The position numbers and the translations under genes were made by a program. From Acinetobacter sp. C32I (GTDB lineage Bacteria > Pseudomonadota > Gammaproteobacteria > Pseudomonadales > Moraxellaceae), in assembly GCF_023702715.1 (NCBI RefSeq), contig NZ_CP098480.1, positions 3,286,001-3,350,000 of the forward strand: a stretch of DNA of 64,000 nucleotides. The letters are read 5' to 3'. The notes under the pieces are model-generated. The model worked only from the letters and a program-made list of their open reading frames with translations. It was not told where the DNA came from and did no database searches. Of this stretch, positions 8,636-18,422 are shown piece after piece (within the stretch, counting starts at the first letter, position 1; each line of letters starts with the position of its first letter).

Positions 8636-8994
8636 TTGTATCCAGTTTTAGTGCTGTATCGGATAAATAGATGGTGAAAATCGGTTTTTGGGATAACTAC
8701 TTGTTTTTATAATAAAAATACAGCAAATTTTGACACTTTTAGCTGTGCTATAGCATCTCATTTGATCGCTAACTTTTTGTTTAATGGTTTAAAAATATTC
8801 ATATAAAACAATACTTTACATTATTTTTGTTGGAGGCTTTGGTGGTCTTAATCCTCTTGTTTTAAGCTGATATTATTTTTATCAATCGTTCAAAAAATTA
8901 CCAAAAAATATTGACCGGTTTTAAAAATAACTATAGTTTGCCGAGCTTAATTTAGGGTCTTGCCTATTTGCAGCGATGACCAAGAGAGGTTGTT
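8636..8994. other. AT-rich intergenic region upstream of the MIP channel
   Basis: About 360 bp without a gene. A possible promoter is TTGACC (8911-8916) with TATAGT (8932-8937), although the spacer is only 15 bp. No riboswitch or repeat is recognised. The start codon at 8995 is preceded by AGAGAGG. Confidence 0.4.
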
Positions 8995-9834
8995 ATGAGT
9001 CGCTCGGAACCCACCTTATTGGGGCAATGTGTAGCTGAATTTTTTGCTACCGCAATTTTTTTATCATTTGGTATTGGTGTGGTGGCTGCACTTAAACTGG
9101 CAGGGGCGAGTTTAGGTTTGTGGGAAATCAGTATTGTCTGGGGTTTGGCTGTTGCCTTGGCGGTGTATTTATCGGCCGGGATCTCTGGTGCTCATCTCAA
9201 CCCTGCGGTGACCATCGCATTGGCACTTTTTGCTGGTTTTGATAAACGTAAAGTCCCGTTCTATATTATTGCTCAAGTGGCTGGTGCGGCAACAGGTGCA
9301 CTGCTGGTATATGGGTTATATAGCAATTTATTTGTGGATTATGAACAGACTCATCACATGGTACGTGGCAGTGTCGAAAGCCTGGAACTAGCAGGGATTT
9401 TCTCGACCTATCCACATCATTTACTCTCGATTGGGCAGGCTTTTATGGTGGAAATGTTTATCACCATGTTGTTGCTCTGGTTGATTATGGCGATTGGAGA
9501 TGACAGCAATGGCTTGCCACGCGGTGCTTTGGCACCGATCTTGGTGGGTTTGTTGGTGGCCGTGATTGGTGCTTCTTTTGGTCCGTTGACGGGCTTTGCC
9601 ATGAATCCTGCACGTGATTTTGGCCCTAAAATTGTGGCTTATTTCTCTGGCTGGGGGCCTGTTGCATTTACAGGCGGTCGTGATATTCCATATTTTATTG
9701 TCCCGATTATTGCACCGATCGTGGGCGCTTGCTTAGGCGTACTCGGCTATAAACTATTCTTTAGCCATTTCTTGCTGAATCAAAAAGTCGAAGTCAAAGC
9801 GACTGCTGAAAAACAAGTGTCTGAAATGCAATAA
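8995..9834 (+). CDS. MIP-family channel, glycerol-facilitator type
   Basis: 279 residues with six hydrophobic helices and the two half-helix motifs Asn-Pro-Ala: GAHLNPAVTIAL near residue 72 and GFAMNPARDFGPK near residue 206. The Asp after the second NPA-Arg (NPARD) is the signature of glycerol-conducting GlpF rather than strict water channels (NPARS). It therefore likely passes glycerol or another small neutral solute through the inner membrane. No glycerol kinase gene is adjacent, so the physiological substrate is open. It has its own terminator. Confidence 0.85.
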   Translation: MSRSEPTLLGQCVAEFFATAIFLSFGIGVVAALKLAGASLGLWEISIVWGLAVALAVYLSAGISGAHLNPAVTIALALFAGFDKRKVPFYIIAQVAGAATGALLVYGLYSNLFVDYEQTHHMVRGSVESLELAGIFSTYPHHLLSIGQAFMVEMFITMLLLWLIMAIGDDSNGLPRGALAPILVGLLVAVIGASFGPLTGFAMNPARDFGPKIVAYFSGWGPVAFTGGRDIPYFIVPIIAPIVGACLGVLGYKLFFSHFLLNQKVEVKATAEKQVSEMQ

Positions 9835-9852
9835 AGACCAGTTCCATATTAA

Positions 9853-9880
9853 GAAGGGCGATCAGTAGATGGCCCTTTTT
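9853..9880 (+). terminator. Terminator after the MIP channel
   Basis: Stem AAGGGC / GCCCTT with a 12-nt loop followed by TTTTT. Confidence 0.75.
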
Positions 9881-9985
9881 ATTTGCCTATGTTTGCACTG
9901 CACATGCCTTGTTATCTCTAGTTCTTTGCTTTAAGGTATCTTCTTTACCGTGCGATATACGGCATAAAGATAGGTTGAAACTCCC

Positions 9986-10645
9986 ATGTTTACAGGCATT
10001 ATTGAAAGTTTAGGTAAGGTTGAGAGCCTACAAAGTGTAGGTGGTGACGTTCGTTTGCGTATTCAAACTGATTTGGATATGTCTGATGTGCATTTGGGTG
10101 ATTCGATTGCCACCAACGGGATCTGTCTGACCGTGATTGAATGGGGCGAGAATTGGTACGCAGCTGATGTTTCGCGGGAGAGTTTAAACCGAACGACGTT
10201 GGGTCAATGGAAAGTTGGCCAAGCTGTCAATGTTGAAAAAGCGATGCTGCCAACTACACGTTTTGGTGGGCATATTGTCAGTGGTCATGTCGATGGTTTA
10301 GGTGAAATCACTTTAGTACGCCATGATGCACGTTCACTGTATTTTGAAGTGACTGCACCTGCTGAGTTAGCCAAATATTTGGCAGAAAAAGGCTCAGTCA
10401 CAGTCGATGGGATTAGTCTGACCATTAACCATTTGCGTGGCAATATTTTAAGCTTGAATTTAATTCCACATACTGCGGAACGTACCAATATCGGCACGTG
10501 GCAAGTCGGCAGTAAAGTCAATTTGGAAGTGGATGTACTGGCGCGTTATATCGAGCGTTTATTGTTAGGTGACAAGGCTGCAGAACAAAAATCCGAATCA
10601 AATATCAGTATGGCTTTTTTAGCTGAAAATGGTTTTTTAAAATAA
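9986..10645 (+). CDS. ribE: Riboflavin synthase alpha subunit
   Basis: 219 residues starting MFTGIIE, the invariant N-terminus. Two tandem lumazine-binding barrels are visible: residues 1 to about 97 (with CLTVIEW) and about 98-195 (GGHIVSGHVDGLG, ISLTINHL). It dismutates two 6,7-dimethyl-8-ribityllumazine molecules to riboflavin, the last step of the pathway begun by RibD upstream. I see no FMN riboswitch in the 105 bp before it. Confidence 0.95.
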   Translation: MFTGIIESLGKVESLQSVGGDVRLRIQTDLDMSDVHLGDSIATNGICLTVIEWGENWYAADVSRESLNRTTLGQWKVGQAVNVEKAMLPTTRFGGHIVSGHVDGLGEITLVRHDARSLYFEVTAPAELAKYLAEKGSVTVDGISLTINHLRGNILSLNLIPHTAERTNIGTWQVGSKVNLEVDVLARYIERLLLGDKAAEQKSESNISMAFLAENGFLK

Positions 10646-10661
10646 ATAAAAGAGCAAGCAT

Positions 10662-10692
10662 AAAAAAGCCCAGTTTCAGCTGGGCTTTTTTA
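10662..10692. terminator. Bidirectional terminator between ribE and the coiled-coil gene
   Basis: Stem AAAAAAGCCCAG / CTGGGCTTTTTT with loop TTTCAG, A-run and T-run on opposite sides of convergent genes. Confidence 0.9.
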
Positions 10693-11319
10693 TTATTTTT
10701 CATCTGAAAATTCACTGTTTTTCAAGATGTAATCAATCTCATCTTGCGCGAGGGCATGCAGTTTGGCTCTAAACACCGTTACTGCTTGCTCAATTAAGCC
10801 TTCAGCTTCAAGTTCGAGTCGGACACGCACACTTTCCAGCTCAGACAGAATCTGCTGATCATCAATCACCACACTTTGGCCTCGTGAATAATCCACACTT
10901 GGCTGTTCTGGATTGGTTTGATAACGCTCAGTCTGTTGGGCAATTTCCTGATCAATATGACCGCGGAGTGCCAGTAGATTCTCGGTTTGTTGCTGGAACT
11001 GACGGGCTTCATCGGCTTGTAGTTGTGCGGCATAGGCGGCTTCGGCAGCACGTTTCTCTTCCAATGCTTTTTCTAAAGCCAGTTGTTTACGAATACGTGC
11101 TTGTTCAATCAATTCCGCTTTTAAGTCGGCATAGGCTTGATCAATGCGCTGCTGAGAAAGCTGCTGAGCATTTTCTTCGTGCTGGGTCCACGTTTGAATT
11201 GCGGTTTGTGGTAACAGCAGATCGCAGATACGTGCTAAATCATCCTGATAGGTCTGACGGACAGCCTCAGGTGCATTTAACCAACGTTTTTTAAAGTCCT
11301 GACCTACATTTAACGCCAC
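10693..11319 (-). CDS. Hypothetical coiled-coil protein
   Basis: 208 residues, no signal peptide or membrane segment. The centre (about 55-125) is Ala/Glu/Gln/Arg-rich and should form a long helical coiled coil (AELIEQARIRKQLALEKALEEKRAAEAAYAAQ). A second helical block lies near the C-terminus. I do not recognise a characterised family; it looks like a conserved Acinetobacter protein. It is on the same strand as pepA and holC, 35 bp downstream of holC, and may be co-transcribed with them. Confidence 0.7.
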   Translation of the reverse strand: MALNVGQDFKKRWLNAPEAVRQTYQDDLARICDLLLPQTAIQTWTQHEENAQQLSQQRIDQAYADLKAELIEQARIRKQLALEKALEEKRAAEAAYAAQLQADEARQFQQQTENLLALRGHIDQEIAQQTERYQTNPEQPSVDYSRGQSVVIDDQQILSELESVRVRLELEAEGLIEQAVTVFRAKLHALAQDEIDYILKNSEFSDEK

Positions 11320-11354
11320 AACACACTCCTCAAATGATGTTCTTGATTGCCGAT

Positions 11355-11762
11355 TTATAATTTAAAGGTTCGAGGTTCAATGCCTAAACGACGATACATT
11401 TTAAATTTTTCCCGCCCGATTTGTTTCGCGGCTTCATTATTTTCAATAATCTCGATAATGTGGCGAAAATCTTGAGTTTGTTCAAGTGCATGATTGTTAA
11501 AATTAAACACGATCCAATCATGGGATGGGGGAAGTTCTGCCGAAATACACACCGGACTTGTCGCTTGGTCGATCCCATGTGGGATAAAACTGGTGGGATC
11601 AAATTTCCAAAGCAGCTCGTCCAGTTCAGTTTGCAAGTCTGAATCTGCACAATACCACCAGATATGAGGATGCTGATTCAGAATTTTTCGGCATAAACGG
11701 CAAGCACTTTCGACTTGCCGTTCGGTACTATTTTCAAAGAGATAAAAGCTGATTTGCGCCAT
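11355..11762 (-). CDS. holC: DNA polymerase III chi subunit HolC
   Basis: 135 residues. The N-terminus (MAQISFYLFENST) and the segment with paired aromatic/His residues (HIWWYCAD) followed by ELLWKFDPTSFIPHG are typical of chi. HolC links SSB to the clamp loader through psi (HolD) in the replisome. It lies 3 bp downstream of pepA on the same strand, an order conserved in many Gammaproteobacteria (pepA-holC). Confidence 0.9.
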   Translation of the reverse strand: MAQISFYLFENSTERQVESACRLCRKILNQHPHIWWYCADSDLQTELDELLWKFDPTSFIPHGIDQATSPVCISAELPPSHDWIVFNFNNHALEQTQDFRHIIEIIENNEAAKQIGREKFKMYRRLGIEPRTFKL

Positions 11763-11765
11763 GTT

Positions 11766-13214
11766 TTAGTTTTTCGTTGCAACACGATTGGCTAAAAATT
11801 GTATCAATAATGGTACTGGACGACCCGTTGCACCTTTGGCTGTACCCGATAACCATGCGGTTCCTGCAACATCAAGGTGTGCCCAACGATAATCGCGGGT
11901 AAAGCGCTCTAGGAAACAGGCAGCTGTAATCGCCCCACCATACGGACCGCCAATATTGGCAATATCGGCAAAAGGTGAGTCGAGTAATTCTTGATACTCT
12001 TCCATCACAGGCATACGCCATACGCGATCAAGCGACTGTTCGCCTGCTTGTTGCAATTCTTGCGCCAGTTCATCGTCGGGAGTAAATAAACCGCTGACCA
12101 CTTTGCCTAAGGCAACCACACAAGCACCGGTTAAGGTTGCAATGTCAATCACCAGTGCAGGATTGAAGCGTTTAATATAGGTCAGGGTGTCACATAGCAC
12201 CAAACGACCTTCGGCATCGGTATTCAGAATCTCAATGGTTTGACCGCTCATGCTGGTGACAATATCACCTGGACGAGTGGCATGCCCTGAAGGCATATTT
12301 TCAGCAGCTGCAATGGCTCCCACCACATGAATTGGAAGTCGAGCTTCACACAATGCTTGCATGGTACCGAGCACGGAGGCAGCACCACACATATCAAATT
12401 TCATTTCATCCATGCCTAAGCCCGGTTTTAATGAAATACCGCCGGTATCAAAGGTCACGCCTTTACCGACAAGGACCACAGGAGCCTGCTCAATTTGGGC
12501 ATTGTATTCCAGTGTGACAATGCGGCCTGGACGCTCTGAGCCTTTGCTGACGGCAAGAAAAGCATACATGCCCAAGTCGGCCATTTGCTGTTCATCAAGC
12601 ACGGTCACTTTTAACAAATCTGGATATTGTGCCGCGAGTGCAAGTGCTTGATCAGCCAAATATTCAGGGAAACAGATATTGCCCGGACGGTTACTCAAAT
12701 CACGGGCATAGTTTTGACCTGATTGTACGGCTTGAAGCAGGTTTAACTGCGCATCATCCAAGTTTGTTTGATTGGCAATTAAGTGAATCGTGTCCAGCGA
12801 AAATTCATTCTTTTTCGATTTAAATTCGTCATAGCCATAAGCCGCTTGGGTCAGGCTGAGTACAAATAAGGCATGTAAATCGGTCGGGAGTGCTGAAAGA
12901 TCGATACTAATTTGTTTAAATTTATTTTGTGATGATTTGATAATGCTTTGTGCGAGTTTTGCTAATTTTGTCGCTTTCAACTCGGCACTTTTTCCAAGTC
13001 CGAGTAGTTGTGCATTGGCTTGAACGGCAATATTTGCAATCAGGGCTAAGTTTTCATTAAACCCAGCTTTGAATTGGGTTGCATTGAGTGTTTCTTCTAG
13101 ATGATTGATTTGATAGGTATTTAAGTTCTGTTGTAATTGTTCTGAATCAACCAAAATCCACAAAGATTCGCTAGACGCCTGAGCGGGGAATGCGTTTTGA
13201 AGTGTAAATTTCAT
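11766..13214 (-). CDS. pepA: Leucyl aminopeptidase PepA (M17)
   Basis: 482 residues from ATG at 13214 ([12 protein letters not shown]); 27 further in-frame upstream codons lack family resemblance and overlap the lptF promoter region. The catalytic C-terminal domain has the M17 signatures [14 protein letters not shown] (metal ligand Lys and Asp) and [10 protein letters not shown]. The enzyme is a dimetal hexameric aminopeptidase; in E. coli PepA also binds DNA and assists Xer recombination. It is divergent from lptF and followed by holC. Confidence 0.93.
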   Translation of the reverse strand: MKFTLQNAFPAQASSESLWILVDSEQLQQNLNTYQINHLEETLNATQFKAGFNENLALIANIAVQANAQLLGLGKSAELKATKLAKLAQSIIKSSQNKFKQISIDLSALPTDLHALFVLSLTQAAYGYDEFKSKKNEFSLDTIHLIANQTNLDDAQLNLLQAVQSGQNYARDLSNRPGNICFPEYLADQALALAAQYPDLLKVTVLDEQQMADLGMYAFLAVSKGSERPGRIVTLEYNAQIEQAPVVLVGKGVTFDTGGISLKPGLGMDEMKFDMCGAASVLGTMQALCEARLPIHVVGAIAAAENMPSGHATRPGDIVTSMSGQTIEILNTDAEGRLVLCDTLTYIKRFNPALVIDIATLTGACVVALGKVVSGLFTPDDELAQELQQAGEQSLDRVWRMPVMEEYQELLDSPFADIANIGGPYGGAITAACFLERFTRDYRWAHLDVAGTAWLSGTAKGATGRPVPLLIQFLANRVATKN

Positions 13215-13368
13215 TGTTTGTATAGAACCTAGTGAGCGAAAAAGAAAGATAAGTCCATTAAACACTTTCGGATATGAGGTTGCAATCCGCAACAAGCGAT
13301 AGGTTTTATATTTTTAACATTCGGGTAAACTAGCGTTACCTTCAATTGGTCTTTTTGGAAGTATTACT

Positions 13369-14469
13369 TTGATTATTCGGCGTTATCTCGTCAAACAAGT
13401 GGTTTCGACATCTCTCGTGGTCATTGGTTTATTGACCTTGATTATGATGGGTGGTCGTCTAATCAAGTATTTTGGCGTTGCAGCTCAAGGTCGTTTAGAT
13501 GCCGGGATTTTGTTTAGCATTATCGGTTATCGTTTGCCTGAGTTTCTAACCCTGATTCTTCCATTGGGTTTTTTTATTGCCTTGATGCTGGTGTTTGGCC
13601 GTCTCTATGTTGACCATGAAATGGCAGTGTTAAATGGCAGTGGTGTGAGTCGCAACCAATTGGCACGTCTGTTGTTACCGATGACGGTGATCTATTTGGT
13701 GGTTCAAACCTGTTTAATGGTGTGGATGGGGCCGTGGGGTTTACGTGAATTTGAAAAACTGACCAGCACGCAGGCAGTCCGTACCGGTTTTGATTTGGTT
13801 CGTCCAAAGGAATTTATTTCTTCAGGACCCTATACCATTTATGCGGGTTCACTGTCCGAAGACCGAAAGAATTTAAAAGATATTTTCTTCTATCAAAAAG
13901 CGACTGAGGATGATAAACCTGATGTCATGATTCTGGCCAAAGAAGCCACCCGTGTTGAAGTTGCCAATGATACCGCCAATGTGGTGGACTTAGTGCTCGG
14001 ACGCCGTTACGAGATTTACCCGAATCAGCCACGCTATACCCAAGCGGAGTTTCAATCTTATCGCTTACGCTTGGAAAATGATAAAGATGTGAAATTTGAA
14101 AGTGATGATGTGGCAGCCTTGTCGATGTCCAAGCTATGGCAGAAACGCGATGATTCCGTGGTCCGTAGTGAGTTGGGTTGGCGGATATTTGGTCCCTTTA
14201 TTATTATTGTCGGTTTGATGCTTGCCGTTGCGCTGTCAGAGGTAAGTCCTCGTCAGGGCCGTTATTACCGCCTGATTCCTGCAATTTTTATCTTCGCCAG
14301 CTTAATCGTGCTAATGATTGCGATTAAGACCCGAATCAGTAAAGACGAATTGGATCTTTGGGCTTATCCAGCAGTGTTGCTGGTTTATGCCACTGCTGCT
14401 GCAATTTTTGCACGTAAACAAAAATTGGCACCAAAAATTAAGAAAAGTATTCAGCGAGTGGGGTTGTGA
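13369..14469 (+). CDS. lptF: LPS export permease LptF
   Basis: 366 residues, apparently starting at TTG 13369 with GGAAG at about 13357; no better in-frame start precedes it. The LptF/LptG (YjgP/YjgQ) topology is seen: three N-terminal helices, a large periplasmic domain (about 110-265) and three C-terminal helices. With LptG and LptB it extracts lipid A-core from the inner membrane for LPS/LOS export. It overlaps lptG by one base and is divergent from pepA as in E. coli. Confidence 0.93.
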   Translation: MIIRRYLVKQVVSTSLVVIGLLTLIMMGGRLIKYFGVAAQGRLDAGILFSIIGYRLPEFLTLILPLGFFIALMLVFGRLYVDHEMAVLNGSGVSRNQLARLLLPMTVIYLVVQTCLMVWMGPWGLREFEKLTSTQAVRTGFDLVRPKEFISSGPYTIYAGSLSEDRKNLKDIFFYQKATEDDKPDVMILAKEATRVEVANDTANVVDLVLGRRYEIYPNQPRYTQAEFQSYRLRLENDKDVKFESDDVAALSMSKLWQKRDDSVVRSELGWRIFGPFIIIVGLMLAVALSEVSPRQGRYYRLIPAIFIFASLIVLMIAIKTRISKDELDLWAYPAVLLVYATAAAIFARKQKLAPKIKKSIQRVGL

Positions 14470-15539
14470 TGTTAGCACGTCGAATAGTCGCCAAACATGT
14501 GACAAAAACCACGGTTCTGGCCATGCTCGGAACAACGCTGGTGTTATCTTTCTTGCAAGTTCTATTCACCTATTTGGGCGAGTTGGGCTCACTCAAGCCA
14601 AACTATAATGCGTGGCAAGCGTTTCTCTTTGTGATGTGGGGCGCACCGCGTTATTTATACGAAATTTTACCTGTCGCTGCTTTGATTGGTTCAGTACTCG
14701 GATTGGGTGCCTTGGCTTCAAATAGTGAGCTGATTGTCATGCGTTCGGTTGGCATCAGTCTGTGGCGGATTGTCGGTTGGGTGATGCGTTCAGCATTATT
14801 GCTGATTGTATTGTCTTTTGTATTGAGTGAATGGGTGATTCCATATACCAATGAGCAAGCGCAAAGTATCAAAAAGCAACGCAGTGTCGCATCTTTAGGT
14901 GAGGTCAAAGGCTATTGGTCGCGTGAAGGGCAGCGCTTTATCTATATTGATTATGCCAATTCACAAGGTCAGTTACGCAATATCCAAACCATTGATTTTG
15001 ATCAAGACTACCGTTTGCAATCCTTTGTGACGGCTGAAAAAGGGCAATTCGTCAAAGATGGTGAGTGGCAACTCTCACAATCGCATCAAGTTGATTTATT
15101 GGCACAAGGCAATGCCATTAAGACTGATCATGCACAGCAATCGTTGGGTCTCGCCTTACAGCCAAAATATGTGCATATGGTGACGCTCGATCCTGAGGAC
15201 TTATCGCCGAGTCAATTGATTAGCTTTATGCGTTATATGGAAGAATATAGTCAAATACCAAAGACTTATGAGTTGGCCTTCTGGCAAAAAGTCACGGCGC
15301 CATTTTCTTTGATTACGTTGGTATTGATTGCTTGTTCCTTTATTTTTGGCCCACTACGCCAACAATCGATGGGTTTCCGTTTGGTGATTGCATTGTTTAC
15401 AGGCTTAGGTTTCTTCTATCTGCAAGATTTTTTGGGCTATGCAAGCTTAGTGTATGCGCCTTCACCTGCATGGTTTGTGCTGTTACCTGTGGTGCTGATC
15501 TTTATGGTCGGTAGTTATCTGCTCTATCGCGCACGCTAA
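14469..15539 (+). CDS. lptG: LPS export permease LptG
   Basis: 356 residues from the ATG that overlaps the lptF stop (TGATG); a GTG one codon earlier is also possible. The architecture is as for LptF: helices at about 15-40, 60-85 and 100-120, a beta-jellyroll periplasmic region with WSREGQRFIYID, then three C-terminal helices. It partners LptF in the LptB2FG transporter. No terminator follows directly; a 10-bp inverted repeat lies 14 bp downstream. Confidence 0.93.
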   Translation: MLARRIVAKHVTKTTVLAMLGTTLVLSFLQVLFTYLGELGSLKPNYNAWQAFLFVMWGAPRYLYEILPVAALIGSVLGLGALASNSELIVMRSVGISLWRIVGWVMRSALLLIVLSFVLSEWVIPYTNEQAQSIKKQRSVASLGEVKGYWSREGQRFIYIDYANSQGQLRNIQTIDFDQDYRLQSFVTAEKGQFVKDGEWQLSQSHQVDLLAQGNAIKTDHAQQSLGLALQPKYVHMVTLDPEDLSPSQLISFMRYMEEYSQIPKTYELAFWQKVTAPFSLITLVLIACSFIFGPLRQQSMGFRLVIALFTGLGFFYLQDFLGYASLVYAPSPAWFVLLPVVLIFMVGSYLLYRAR

Positions 15540-15553
15540 TCTTGATGGAGAGG

Positions 15554-15597
15554 CTCTATGACCAGGATTGATGAAAGCCATGAGTCAGGTCATAGAG
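15554..15597. repeat. 10-bp perfect inverted repeat between lptG and gpmI
   Basis: CTCTATGACC (15554-15563) and GGTCATAGAG (15588-15597) enclose a 24-nt loop. There is no following T-run, so it is not a standard terminator. It could be an operator or an mRNA hairpin upstream of gpmI. Confidence 0.5.
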
Positions 15598-15653
15598 AAT
15601 TCGATTAAATTTCGGTAAAATAGACCGATCAAATGACAAACAGAGAGTCCATT

Positions 15654-17198
15654 ATGACGGATGCAAATGCTGGCAAAATTCCTCACGTTCTCGTAATCAT
15701 GGATGGTGTAGGACATCGTGAAGCAGTTGAAGACAATGCTTTTTTAGCAGCAAAAACGCCAAACCTCACTGCAATGAAGGCCAAGCATCCAAATAGTTTA
15801 ATCTCAGGTTCAGGCGAAGATGTGGGCCTGCCTGATGGTCAAATGGGCAACTCTGAAGTGGGTCATATGAATCTTGGTGCAGGTCGTGTGCTGTATCAAG
15901 ATTTTACTCGTATTACCAAAGATATCCGTACGGGTGCTTTTTTTGAGCATGAAGTGTTAGTCGATGCGGTGGAAAAAGCCAAAGCAGCAAACGGTGCTGT
16001 GCATGTGATGGGCTTATTGTCAGAAGGTGGCGTGCACTCGCATGAAGACCATATTGTGGCGATGTGTGAGCTGGCGCTAAAACGTGGTGCAACCGTGTAT
16101 TTACATGCCTTCCTCGATGGTCGTGATACTCCGCCTCGCAGTGCTAAACCTTCTTTAGAAAAACTGGATGCTTTATTCGCACAATATCCAAATCAAGGCC
16201 GTATTGTGTCGATGATTGGTCGTTACTTTGCCATGGATCGCGACAATCGTTGGGATCGTGTTGAGCAAGCCTATCGTCTGATGACTGAAGGGGAAGCGCT
16301 ACGTGTTGCGAACTCTGCCGTTGAAGGTTTAGAACTGGCCTATGCGGCAGAAGAAAATGATGAGTTTGTCAAAGCAACGCGTATTGGTGAAATTGCCAAA
16401 GTGCAAGATGGCGACAGCATTGTCTTCATGAACTTCCGTGCCGACCGTGCGCGTGAAATTACCCGTGCCTTTGTTGAAAAAGATTTCACTGGATTCACGC
16501 GCAAAGTTGTTCCAAATTTATCTAAGTTTGTGATGTTGACCCGTTATCAAGCCAGTATTGATGCGCCTGTTGCCTATATGCCAGAAGGTTTGAAAAACTC
16601 GATTGGTGAATATCTGTCAAGTTTAGGTAAGACCCAATTGCGGATTGCCGAAACTGAAAAATATGCGCACGTGACTTTCTTCTTTAGTGGTGGTCGTGAA
16701 GATGAATATGAAGGCGAGAAACGTATCCTGATTCCATCGCCGAATGTTGCCACCTATGACTTAAAGCCAGAAATGAGTGCCTATGAAGTTACTGATGAAT
16801 TGGTGAATGCCATTAATTCAGGTGAGTTTGACCTGTTGGTGGTGAACTATGCCAATGGTGACATGGTCGGCCATACCGGTGTGTTTGATGCTGCGGTAAA
16901 AGCAGTTGAAACGGTCGATATCTGCTTGGGTCGTGTCTATGATGCGGTTATGGCCAACAAAGGACATATGTTAATTACAGCGGATCATGGTAATGTAGAG
17001 CAAATGCAAGACTATGACAGCGGTCAGGTGCATACCCAACATACCACTGAGCTGGTGCCATTTATTTATGTGGGCCCAACACAGGCCATAATTGCTGACG
17101 GTGGGGTATTGGCAGATGTCGCGCCAACACTCCTGCATTTAATGCAGCTTCCTGTACCTGCTGAAATGCAAGGCAAGAATTTAATTACTTTAAAATAA
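15654..17198 (+). CDS. gpmI: Cofactor-independent phosphoglycerate mutase GpmI
   Basis: 514 residues from ATG 15654 ([18 protein letters not shown]); an in-frame ATG at 15633 is less typical. The alkaline-phosphatase-fold metal site is evident: VIMDGVG (Asp17), phosphorylated serine Ser67 in [17 protein letters not shown], and the C-terminal ADHGN metal ligands. It interconverts 2- and 3-phosphoglycerate with two Mn ions. The S41 protease gene follows after 9 nt, an arrangement like the gpmI-envC/ctp neighbourhood of other Gammaproteobacteria. Confidence 0.95.
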   Translation: MTDANAGKIPHVLVIMDGVGHREAVEDNAFLAAKTPNLTAMKAKHPNSLISGSGEDVGLPDGQMGNSEVGHMNLGAGRVLYQDFTRITKDIRTGAFFEHEVLVDAVEKAKAANGAVHVMGLLSEGGVHSHEDHIVAMCELALKRGATVYLHAFLDGRDTPPRSAKPSLEKLDALFAQYPNQGRIVSMIGRYFAMDRDNRWDRVEQAYRLMTEGEALRVANSAVEGLELAYAAEENDEFVKATRIGEIAKVQDGDSIVFMNFRADRAREITRAFVEKDFTGFTRKVVPNLSKFVMLTRYQASIDAPVAYMPEGLKNSIGEYLSSLGKTQLRIAETEKYAHVTFFFSGGREDEYEGEKRILIPSPNVATYDLKPEMSAYEVTDELVNAINSGEFDLLVVNYANGDMVGHTGVFDAAVKAVETVDICLGRVYDAVMANKGHMLITADHGNVEQMQDYDSGQVHTQHTTELVPFIYVGPTQAIIADGGVLADVAPTLLHLMQLPVPAEMQGKNLITLK

Positions 17199-17207
17199 GG
17201 TGAAGCA

Positions 17208-18383
17208 ATGACCCAACACAACAACATTTACCGAGCGATCTGTGCAAGTTTGTTGATGTGTTGGGGAGTGAATCTCTCTGCTGCGCCTGTGACGCATAAC
17301 TCAGGATGGACTGAGGATGCACCTAGCCAGAGCGCAGAAGTCCCAATTGAATCGATTCAGCAATTTGTGCAGATCTATGGCATTGTTAAAGATAACTATG
17401 TCGATAAAAAATCGGATGATGCGCTGTTTCAACAATCGATTAAAGGTTTGGTCAGTGGCTTAGACCGCTATTCACGTTATTTATCGGCAGAAGAATACCG
17501 CCAATTGATTCAATATACGGAAGGTGATCTCGCTTCTGTCGATTTCAATTTAAATTATGATGCTCATGCCAAGTCTTGGCAGATTCAAGATTTAAAGGCA
17601 GGTTCGGACTCAAGTAAGTTGGGCCTGCGCAATGGTCAGGTGATTCTCAAAGTTGATAATCAGGAACTGAAAAGTCTGAACCAAGATCAAGTACAAGGTT
17701 TACTCTACGGTTCAATTGGCAGTACGGTGCAGATACAGCCTGAGAATAATAACAGTACCGTGATTTTGGTTCGCAATAAAAAAGTTGAAACCGATATTGA
17801 GCCCGTGCTGTTACATAATCAGGTACTTGTGCTGAAAATACGCGTTTTTCAACAAGATACCGCCAATGAAATTAAACGTTTAATTGAAGAATATAGTTCT
17901 ACCAAGCTGAAAGCGGTGGTATTTGATCTGCGCAACAACCCAGGTGGCTTACTCTCGGCTTCAGTTGAAGCGGCTGATTTATTTTTAAATCAAGGCATTA
18001 TTGTCACCACCAAAAGTCGCTCAGAAGGCGATCAACAATTTCAGGCCTTGCCGTCGAATGAATTTCAAAATATGAAATTAGGGATTTTAATCAATCGACG
18101 TTCTGCTTCCGCAGCTGAGGTTTTTACCGCAGCGATGAAGGAACACAAACGTGCTTGGGTGGTGGGTGAAACCAGTTATGGCAAAGGTGTGGTACAGAAG
18201 TTGTTTCCCTTACCGAGTGGTGCTGCCCTACAAATGACGGTTTCGCATTATTACACCCCCAATGGCAATATGATTGAAGGTCAGGGGATTCAACCCAATC
18301 AAATCTCACCTTTAACGGCAGAGATGAAAGAAGACGCTTACTTGGAACATGTCACCGATCTGGTGTTAAAAAGTCGCTATTAA
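17208..18383 (+). CDS. S41-family C-terminal processing protease
   Basis: 391 residues. A signal peptide covers about residues 1-26 (ending LSAAP), so it is periplasmic. A PDZ domain (about 110-190) precedes the tail-specific protease core. The Ser/Lys dyad is readable as Ser301 (RRSASAAEVF) and Lys326 (ETSYGKGVVQ), 25 residues apart as in Prc/CtpA. Such proteases trim peptidoglycan hydrolases or lipoproteins. It is in the same transcription unit as gpmI and ends at a terminator shared with convergent pilR. Confidence 0.9.
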   Translation: MTQHNNIYRAICASLLMCWGVNLSAAPVTHNSGWTEDAPSQSAEVPIESIQQFVQIYGIVKDNYVDKKSDDALFQQSIKGLVSGLDRYSRYLSAEEYRQLIQYTEGDLASVDFNLNYDAHAKSWQIQDLKAGSDSSKLGLRNGQVILKVDNQELKSLNQDQVQGLLYGSIGSTVQIQPENNNSTVILVRNKKVETDIEPVLLHNQVLVLKIRVFQQDTANEIKRLIEEYSSTKLKAVVFDLRNNPGGLLSASVEAADLFLNQGIIVTTKSRSEGDQQFQALPSNEFQNMKLGILINRRSASAAEVFTAAMKEHKRAWVVGETSYGKGVVQKLFPLPSGAALQMTVSHYYTPNGNMIEGQGIQPNQISPLTAEMKEDAYLEHVTDLVLKSRY

Positions 18384-18384
18384 A

Positions 18385-18417
18385 AATAAAGCCCCTCGAT
18401 TGAGGGGCTTTATTTTT
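18385..18417. terminator. Bidirectional terminator between the S41 protease and pilR
   Basis: Stem AAATAAAGCCCCTC / GAGGGGCTTTATTT with a short loop GATT. Confidence 0.9.
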
Positions 18418-18422
18418 AAGCA

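Noticed and set aside
9881..9985. FMN riboswitch before riboflavin synthase
   Set aside because: The gap is only about 105 nt and none of the conserved RFN-element motifs is seen.
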